DNA from: Apostichopus japonicus
Lineage: Eukaryota; Echinodermata; Holothuroidea; Aspidochirotida; Stichopodidae
Direction of reading: 5' to 3'
Assembly (NCBI RefSeq): GCF_037975245.1
Contig: NC_092576.1
Location: 12,701,111-12,765,110, forward strand
Length of the DNA: 64,000 bases
Shown: in pieces, positions 37,178-48,100 of the stretch
How positions within the stretch are numbered: position 1 is the stretch's first letter
Layout: every line of letters starts with the position of its first letter
The notes under the pieces: generated by a model
Told to the model about the DNA's origin: nothing
The model's input: the letters and a program-made list of their open reading frames with translations, nothing else
Databases searched by the model: none
Program-made: the position numbers and the translations under genes

Positions 37178-40100
37178 CTATCAAAAAAAAACATTCAGTG
37201 AATGTTAATATTACTATATTAATAATTCCTATCTTGTTTACATCATTAATATTCCATAGTTATTAATAATCAATGATATATATTACATATTTATTAATTG
37301 TACTTACTGCAGCTTCTGGAATCTTTGAGAGTGTTGTACATAGTTTAATATTCCATTAACTTCATGTTTATTCATTTCTCTCTGTTCCTCTGTCTGTATC
37401 CACATCCTTTCTATTGATGTTATGATTGGTAGAGAGAGACCAGAGGAGAAGATAATGTTCCCATCTTCATCAATCTTACTAAAGGAACGGACTAGACTCA
37501 CACAGTCTATGGAAATCTGAAGAAAGAAAAATAATAAATAAAATTTATACCATCATGTTTGTTTACATGATAAATACTTCAAAATATTAACATTATAATA
37601 AATTTAGAAATATTAACCTTTTTTTGTTTTAATTTCATATTAATGAATAAATATATTTTGTTTATTTTAGTCTAATTTTGTTAATTATTTAATAATTAGT
37701 AGTTTGAATTTGTAAAAAAGGTAAATTATATTTGTAAAGTGTGTTTTATCTTTGCTTTGTGTATGTTTATTATTGCAAGATGTTAAAGGATAAACAAGAG
37801 GGTCACGTTTATTACAGAGACCGGTCATTGTTATTTCTGTAGAAGGAATTAAAGGGGTGTCAGAGGGGTGAGGGATGGACGGAAGAGTATTCTTAGGTTA
37901 AGTGATATTTGGTCGGGGTTATTAGGAGGGTGTATTATTGCGGGTAAGGGCGTGGATATGGTTTACCCTCGTAAATGTTATGTTGTTATTGTCAAAGCGT
38001 GTGCAAGGGGTGAGTGATAAATGGACCGATGGGTGTCATATTGGGTAGTTATGGGTGTGGTATGGGTAAGGAGGGGTGCTTTAGGGTGGGACAGCATGCA
38101 GACGGCTTAAACATATTTAATGTAAGTTGTGTTTTAGGGGGGATGAGAGGGGGTGGTATGAGCCGGAACTAATATGTTTTATGTAATTTGTGACGGTAAG
38201 ATCAGGTTGAGGTGGGGTTGGTTTTCAGTGAACTGTTAATTAATATACATTTTATATTTAGGTTTCAGTTTGTATTGAGGTATCATACTACTTAGGTATG
38301 TATGTCAATCACTTCAGCTATTTTCTTTTATTTAAATGTAAAAAAAAACAAGGGCAAAATATTCGACCGAATCCATAAGACATGAAACAATTCATTGACC
38401 CTTTCTGTTTTAAATTATTATTTTATACTTCGCTTTCTGGGAAGAGTTTGAAGATAAAATTAATGAAGCTGAGATGAACAGGAACTATTACTGAAGAGAA
38501 ACCTCGACAAAGAATTTAAAAATGATTATTATTGTTTATTATCCTACACACTATATCCAGTAGTTTATTATTGTATTTATATATATTGTATGTATTTAGG
38601 ATTCTTTCTTATCTTGAGCTTACAAATATATGTCAATTTGAACCTATTATAATTTAAACAGTTAAATATTTAATAACTAAGGCGATCTTGCCTCTTATTA
38701 TAACATTCAACGATTTTATATGACTAAAACTTGTATTGATTCAATATATCCCTTTATGTTTTACTTACGTCATGATTGGATGCTTCTACCAGGAGCTCTA
38801 TGACTGACCTCTGTACAGACTCACTGGTGTCTCTGTGGATGACCAAAACACCTGAACACATCTCTGTAATAGTCTGGATGTCATCGGGCTATTGAAATAA
38901 ATAAATAGTAATCATTTACTATAATAATATGAATGTTAAATTGGTGCGTTAAGCAGACAATATACTTTGGTGTTAATAGCGTAAGTTAATATATCAATAC
39001 AACGGTTAATTCAGCTTTACAACAAATTTAAGAATGAGTTAAAGATTTATGTTTGAATATGTATGGTTTACTTCCTGCACAGGCGAAAATTAATGAATGC
39101 ATCTATATAGGTAAGATTATGTGACTTCATAATCTTAATTATGTTGGAAAAAAATTAAGTACAAACATTTCCCACGGAGGAAAAAAGGACATTTTTATTA
39201 ACAAAATGCTTGAAGAATCTCTTTTATTCAAAGTACAATAACAGTGGAGTTATTATTCTAATTTAATCAGAGTAAAAGCCCCAAAAAACAGCAAATCAAA
39301 GGAGGATTTTAAAGAACACGTGCCATGATGACTTTTCACAAATTTGACCGAGATACTTTTCCTGGAATAATGAAATTAATCAGATCCAAATAAATGTATC
39401 TGGAGTTAAGAGCAAGATATCGAGAACTAGGAATGTGGAATTTTGTTTTCTTTCCTGTAAGAATCATATCGTCTGTCACCGGAATATTCCATACCGGGAG
39501 ACAATATATGTTATAAATCTCAAGGATGCTGGCTTTTTATGATTATGTTTTGAAAATGTATCGACCCCTCTTCCCCTTCACTGTTATGCATGTTACTAAT
39601 AATAACAGTATCAGAGGGAAATTTGAAAGCAACTAACATTAGAATTGATTATAATTTACTTAAAAATACCAAATATTCCAAACCTTCCTCCATTGACCAG
39701 ATATTAGATTGAGGTAACGAGCTTTTCTGAATGACATGACTGTAAAAATAAATGGAATACTAAAATCAATAAATTATCATAGTAATAAATGACATATTTT
39801 AGACAATGATCAAATATTAATGTGTGATACATACTTATGATGCTAACAGTCCGCGGTAATGTACCTGTACTAGAGAGATCAAATATCAGTAAGCTGAACC
39901 ATTGAAATGTTTTTTCTACTAATTAAGTAGTAATAAAGTACTAGAAAATAACAGTCACTATTAATCCAACCAATAATTATATTCTCTTTGTTACAGCTCA
40001 AGGAACACCAAAGGAAGACACATGTTTAGGAAGTCCTCCTTCTCCCTTAAATCCTATTACTGCACAGCATTTGTATGTTTGTTGTATGCAAACACTAGCT

Positions 40101-43100
40101 CTAGATCACCATTCTAGGTTTATTCTTGCCAACAAATATCTCATTATACTTGTTCCCACCTCCACACCCCTCCCATCCACCACTCTTCCCGATCTCGTCA
40201 GAAATATATGAAACGTTGCAATAAAACAATCTATTTGACCAATAATTAATTTTATTTTAATGTTATGTCGTACCTTTAATATTCCTTGATCTCGATTCTT
40301 CTGGTATGATGTCTGGCTTGATCGATGATGGCAGTTTACAGTTATGAAGCCTTCAGTGGTAAAGAAAGCAGGGAAAGTAAAAATTTAAAAAGTATATGAA
40401 TATCTGATATCACCATTGTAATAAATAACATAGAGGTCAATGAATTTGCTTTTTCCTTTATTTTAAAAAGGAGCTATTGACAAGTAATAGCTATCAGCCA
40501 CTACTTATGATCCCCAAACAACCCTTCCAACACCCTCCTTACGCCCTCCTATTTACAGTTTCTGATTTGATATTTTTAACTGTTTATATTTATTAATGGA
40601 AGTTGCGTAACTCTTGCAAATATTCTTCATTTTATTACAACTAATAGTATTTGAAAATAAAAAATAGAAGTTTTCGTTTCCATGTACTTGAAATTCAGTT
40701 TTTAAGTTATAATGTATCTTAACTTGTTTCTTGTAGTTCTAGGTCGTTTTTAAGTTTAAAGGTTATCTTTTGTTCCTATTTTACTGCAAAGCACCCCCCC
40801 CCCCACCCACCAACTCACCTCGTTTCACCCTAATGTGTGGAAAAGCCTTACGATGTTCTTTACACTACACAACCAGAAAAGAAATAAAATAATAACATAT
40901 TTCCCAGCTTGAAGACCCTTCCAAATATTGCAACATTTCAAACCACACGTCTCAACACAAGACTTGTACATTTAAATAAAATAAAATAATAATTGCACAA
41001 TACCATTACCTTATCCCCTCGATATACCCCATAAGTTCACCCTCTGACCACTCCTCCTCCCCGTCTTATCCACATAATATCAGCCAAGGCCTTTCACGAT
41101 GTGTTCCCCTTACCATAGTTCCTTGAACCTTGGTGACGTTATTCCATACTTTATTAATCCGATCAATTCTTCCTCGCTAAGTGTGTTTCCCTTTCCTTTT
41201 TGATTGATGGATATCTTCTCTACTGATGATAGGATTGATAAACAAAGACCGGACTCAAGTCTGATATCTTTACCGTCAAATCCACTGAAGGACCTTTCTA
41301 GGCATATATCAGATATTGGAAGCTGAAGAATAGGAAAGAAATATCACAGTTAACTTATCTTATAGTTCATCCATGATGGATTAATACGCCTGACGAGTAT
41401 TTGACATATATGGAACAGAAAAAAATAGGTAGAAAAGCTATAAAGTTAGATTAAGTTTACCACAGAATTGTCTTTGCTTTATTATTTTTTGGGGGGCATT
41501 TTCATAAACAGTATGCATTTTGTTTCTTTTAAAGTATAAATTAAAAATAAAAAATAAAAGTGCGGTCACTTATTTAAACTTGCTTGCCAAACAAAAGCAT
41601 GATATATTGATAATTTTTATGAAAATAAAATTAGCATATTAGCAAACTAACGAAAAACATGGAAAAGTAGAAAAATACATTTGTATTTGTCCGTACTAAT
41701 ATAGTTAGCACATGCATTTACTATTTCTGTAGTTTTCTGTAGTTATATATTCCTTTTTTGTATTTATGTCAGTTAGTGAATTATTAAGTTCATACAGCCC
41801 ACACTAGCGGAGACTAGACAACTTTCCTGCCGTGAGTGGCCCACTACAAAGGAATTTATTTCCAGGGAGATACCGCGCACTTCGATACGTTTGTTTATCG
41901 TATAGGCCTATCCCACGTCAATCAATTTCATAACAATAAAGATAAAATCATTTCCAATCATTGTAACGACACAAATATTATACAGGCATATATTAATCTC
42001 GTGTCTTCCATGCGTCAGTCTTTCCCTCCCCACCTGACCGATCTAACAGAAGGCTGAAAGCCTGCCCGGCTTAAAGTAACATACCCGTTAGGCCCACGAA
42101 GGAAGCCACCGTTATGTAATATTATAAATAATTGTAAAGACTCATTTGAGTTAGGCTTTCCCATTCAATATTAATTTTCCAATCGTGATACCGTTTTCCT
42201 GTAATCCAATAATCTCTCACAGTTGACCTACTGTAGGCCTAGACTAGATCCGTTACTTGTTAGAAACCTCCATTCTTACTGCTACCAACATTACCTTATT
42301 TGGCAATCCATAGTAGGCCTAAGCCTATTTTTTAAGGATAACGTTGGAAATTAATATCTTATGAGACAATAACTATACACAAATAAAAAAAAGGCTGCCT
42401 AGGCCCTATATCTATTTTTTCTGGGCTATTACGTTTCCCAGTAGGAGAATCAGTTATACTAGCCGTAGCTAAAGGTTAAAGTATAACGTTACATATCAAT
42501 GGCCAACAAGTTTATTGCGAAACACTTCACTTCAAAACTGTATACTATCAATGTGACGTGTTAAGACGTACGCGTGTGAAATGTTTAAGATCACATACTT
42601 GTAGCTTTTTATTATTTTCCTTACAAAGTTAATGTTATTAGTTGTATCTATAAACAAGTGTACATATTCTAAATAACTAAATTGATGCTATCACATAATA
42701 AAAGTAAAACAAATAGGTCAAGGCTAATTAGTACGCCAATAGTATAGGCCTAGCTGCGTCAATAACGATTACCATTGTCAGTGCTATAGATATGAGTATA
42801 ACTTCGCACTGCCCCACTGGCACTAGGCCTAGTATGCCTAAATATGTTACTGTCTTAAATTAAACAGAAATAAAGATAGTTTCAATCATTTGATGAGTAC
42901 GACACAAGCTATTATTTCGTTCTGCTAGGCCTAGGTAGACGTTGTGTGACTTAATTGAAAACATTGAAGGAGTTTAAACTACAAACGGAAGACCAAATGT
43001 CTATTTGTCCGAATATTCATCTAATGTCTGCTTTATGATCTAACTGTTTCATGTATTTCTAATCTGCTGATGTTTTACAAAAACGTTTTTACTTCTTCTG

Positions 43101-45123
43101 GCTCAAATCTCAAGAAGAACAAAAGTAGCCTAGGCCTAGGCCCAGGATAGGCCTATTAAAACTGGGACATATCCGACGGACAAGGTTACAAACAGAAATA
43201 CTAGGTCTAGCCTAGGCTTGCCTTTCATATTCATCCAACGACCAATCTTTCAGAAAGAATGCAAATTATATCAATTATGCCTAGGCCTATAATTGTTAAC
43301 TTTAAATAGGCCTACAATGACCGTAAGTCTATATAATAACAACAGCAAACCGCACACGGTAATTCCCTTAGCAGTCACACAGTAAAATGATAAACATGTG
43401 TATGTGTAAGTAGGCAACCAACTGAATCTCTACACATAGTGTACGTACGTCTACAAGTGTAGATGATCAACGCTCATTGTGCGGCTTTGTTTGAAATTGA
43501 GAACAGGTGACATGAAGTGTGTTTAACAGATGGCGCACTTCCTAAACACATGTTACAGTGTATGAGAGTCAAGACTAGGGATACAGGAACTATGATAGAT
43601 TTATATTTCTACTCAGTCTGCAGGATTCCAATTCTTTTTTCTAAGGAATGATACTTTTGAAAAGTTTGGAGGTAAATTAATGGTACCAATCGTTTTTTGT
43701 TTCACAGTCTACCATTCATTCTTGACAGTATCATCACTTAGACTGATGCTGATGGTTTTGAGGCAAATGACGACGTCACTATGTCATATCGGGGTGTATC
43801 TTCTTTGTGTGTCGTTGGGTGTAACTAGTAAAAACAGCGACAACCTCGGCTGCGTATAACGGGAAATCTGATTACATATGTGTTAATAACGACTCACTCA
43901 GACACTGACACTTTCAATAAATAACATTTAATCATCTCGGTCAGAATTGTAGCCTTAGATCAAGTATAATATACATTGCTTATAATATACACTTGATACA
44001 ATGTTCCTTTATAAGAATTGTAAGTGTTGCCTATATAAATGTGTTCACTTAACGTGACAACAATTTTAACTGATAAATAGTAAGTAAATCGCAAGGATCT
44101 AATAAACTTGAAGTAGCAATATTGTTATGGCTGTGTTGAAATATAATTGACTTACGTTGTGACTTGATGCAACTTTAAGAAGCAATATCGTAGACATCTG
44201 GAGTTGTATAATATCAGTTTCCTTTAGATATACAGCACTCGAACACATAAGTCGTAAACTGTTTTGACCCTTAGTCTGGAAATGAGCATAGAAGCGTTTT
44301 CATATCAATAATATAGAACGAACTTTAAATTATAATATATTAATATTGCTCCCTTGAGTATCACAATTTCACATAATATTAACGGTAGATGAAAGCTGTG
44401 GAGGAACTGATAACCCCCCATCCCGACAATATTGTTTGATTCAAGAAAAGAACTTTAACAAAAAAAAAAAATTAATCCTTTGACTTCAGACTTTTCCTAA
44501 CACCATATAGACTTTGCTCTCTGTTATGAATTTGTTTTGAAGCAAGGGGGTGAGGGGATGGCAGATGTTATGTCCGTTCTGTGTATAAGTCCAAAGAGAG
44601 AGAGATACCTTCCCCTTCAGGAAACTTTTAATTAGTGGGATTGTATTCCAAATGGTGGTATCCCCAGTCAAGGAACTTCATTTAAATTAATGATTGTATT
44701 TATATGACTCTTATTAAAACCATAAAGGCTATACCCTCTGTTACGTATTGAAGTTTTAGAGCTGTAGAGGGAGAGAGGACAGGGAAAGGGACAATGAATT
44801 ATGTTACTATTCGTTTTGTGGGAGAGTCTGACGGGAGAGGTGTCCCCTCTTCTTTTCAGAAGAGGATATTTTTTATGCATTGCTTAGATGCACAACTTTG
44901 CTGTCATTGTTATCATTTTACAACTTTGAATACAACTTCGTATGCGTGTGGCATAACATACACTTGGACAGGGGCAGCGATTTGTTTCAAATATTGGGGG
45001 AACATTTCCTTGGGTGCAGTCGCGTAGCAACTTTCATCCCCCCCAAAAAATAATGGCCAAAATAATCTTTTCGGCTTCGCGCCAACTCATGTTAGCGCTA
45101 CGCTTAGATAGTTTGACTAAAAG

Positions 45124-45193
<70 letters not shown>

Positions 45194-48100
45194 CTTTTAG
45201 TCAAACTATCTAAGCGTAGCGCTAACATGAGTTGGCGCGAAGCCGAAAAGATTATTTTGGCCATTATTTTTTGGGGGGGATGAAAGTTGCTACGCGACTG
45301 CACCCAAGGAAATATAACACCTAAACACAATTTTACTTTTAATTCATTGAATTTACATTCCAACAAACTCTGGTTGATCACTGGTCACTACTTAGTGAGT
45401 GTGATTATTCATTTATTTTTGCTGGCCTACATTTAGATCACATAAACACGAATGGAAATTACCAATACAAGAAATATGATTCAACAATAACAGTTGAAGA
45501 TATTTTACTAACAGTTAATGTTCAGCATAATTGGGAATTTTCCATTTTTTTTTTATTTCAGTTTTTGTAATCTCTAGTTCTCATGAAGCGTAGAAGTGCC
45601 ACGAAGTGACACGTGAATAAATAAAACCGTAAAAGGTATATATCCGAAATTGTGCTCTTTATGACATCTTCAAAAAGCCACTTCAATCTGAATGTACCGA
45701 TATTGGCGAGTTGCAATAACCTCGCAAACCCAACAATATATATAAAAATACCTTCTGGCAAAGTTTGAGCAGTCTGAACAAAAATAAAATAAAAACCGTT
45801 GCAAAAAGGATTGTTTGATGTTTTAAAAAGTTAAAATTCCGTATTGACGAGGAACACTAACCATGTACGAAGGTTCAGGATGGTTATAATGTATGAAGTA
45901 ATTTTTAAGCTTTTGAACAATTCTACACAAAAAAATGCAGTAATCAACTTTATGTACTCTCGGTAATGTATTATTTTGCAGGAGAAATTACACTAAATGC
46001 AAATTTACTGTAATAAAGTTTTACGTGTGAAAAAATAAATAAAAATAAGAAATGTGCAAAATTAAGTAATAACTTTCTGGGTTGCTTTACAGATTCTCGG
46101 AATTTCAGCATTACACCATTAAAATATATCAAATAGATGTATTGCAATATTTGGGGGAAATTTCCGATTTGTATTTTTTTTTCGATTGCATGCACTGTTA
46201 CTTTTATGAGTATGTATATCCTATCTTTATTCGAATTAGATCAAATGACAAAAAGTGAAATTTGTAATCGAATTCAATTAGTATTTTAAATTAGGTTGGC
46301 TTTTTCCATGACAATCATATAACTTGACTGCTGAATTCCGTACGACTTACAGTAGGGAAGGTACAATGTGTCATTGTACCGTTTGGCATGATAGATATTC
46401 ATTGGATAATCTGTCATGCATTTATCAGGCTCCACAAATGTGTCTCTAAACAAATAACAAACATACATTATGGGCAGCACTGTACTCAAGAGAGTGTTAA
46501 ACTACTTACTTCAAGTGTTAATGCTTCCTTGGAGTTCGAAACCCATTTACCTCTGGAAGAATCTAAATGGAAGTCATGATTAAGTAGGTTCCATGAAACT
46601 GGCAAAAAGAAAAATGGAACGAGTTAGTTATAACCATAAAGAAACACAACATATTAATATTCTTCGTTGAATTTACGATCTAATGATGTCACCCGTTTTT
46701 AGTATCACACAAAGGTTCACAAATTGTTGTGACGGGTAACACATTAAGTTGTTTCTATATTCTCACCTTCAATGTCACGTGACTTCCGAGAAAGAGAACC
46801 GACAGGAAGTGATAGAGGTAACAAACTATCAAAGAATCTGTAAAAACAAAGTGGTTTGTGGGTGGTGAATGTCTTAAATGATTAACTCATTTTAATGTTA
46901 TCCACCGTTGATGAAATAACTACCCAGCAAACACAAAACGTTATCATAACATTTTTAAAAGAGCCTCTAAACTATGCTTTTATAACGTTAAATGTGATTT
47001 ATAAAAACGTGGGCATAACGTTTTTATGAGATATTAATGTTATATTAATTTTTCAACGATTTTGTTGTTGAAATAATAGCCTGAAAACGTTTTCGTGGCA
47101 TATTTATTACACCACAAATAACGTTATCAAAACAAAAGACGAAACATTTTAATAACGTTTAAAAACGTTTTAAAATTGTTGCATTCCGAGCTGTCCTGCA
47201 TACATTTTTATTGAGTGTACTCGCCTGTTCTCAGAGAGAGCGAATCAGTTTTGGCTTTACTATCTCACTCTGGTGTTCACACTACACAATAGTAAAATAA
47301 TACACATGCAGTACAATTCCTTTAACTTTTTACTAAACAACAGCACTAACACGCTACAGTATGTATACATCAATTATCGGCTAAAAGCTACCGTTTATTC
47401 AATAACACAGTTCTATAATTTGCTGGTTGGTAATTTATCGTTCATTAAGTTACCGTAAATAGAAAACATAACAGTAAGTGGTATGCGATTACTTACGACA
47501 ATTTCCGCAGCCGTTTGCATTCTTGTGCAAACAACAGTACTCCTATGACTTGGTCCTGAGTAAGTTCTTTTCCATTGTTCGTTTGTATCTGTACTTCCTC
47601 TAAGGTGGACGATACAGGCACAAGTTTTCCATTTTCCAGGGTTATGTTATTTTGGTTTGCCGAGCTAAATGATTTTAGTCCGAGAATGGTAGTCTTGATA
47701 TAAGGAAAACACATTTTTGAAATTATTAGACAATCGTGCGCAGTCAAGGGCAATATTTGGTCATATCGATGACTTTTAAATTCCTAGAGTAAAAAAAAGT
47801 ACATTTTTCTCTACATTTGTGACGGACACGATAGTTCATGCAAGCCCAATTGATGTACCAAATGATAGAACTTTAAACCGACGAAAAATATGGAAAAGTT
47901 AATATGTGAGATATCGTTTGCGATTATATGAAAGGGTATAGGAATCAAGCCTGTGATTGACTTGCTCGGAGTCGTAAAATCACTATCAACTGTTATTATT
48001 AATATCATGTAATCCAATTACAAACACTTCTCGTTGCATCAGTACTGAAAAAAAAACTTAGAAATAATAGCTTAAATTATCGAAGTATAGACTTGGTCTA

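Noticed and set aside
38030-38090. G-quadruplex-like run of GGG triplets
   Set aside because: Loops are long and similar G-rich stretches are common in this DNA; no specific support.
45014-45381. Paired open frames with identical peptides on both strands
   Set aside because: Created by the perfect palindrome.
45636-45645. U12-type AT-AC donor at the end of the 45773 exon
   Set aside because: ATATACCTTT differs from the ATATCCTTT consensus by an inserted base and no matching branch site was sought successfully.
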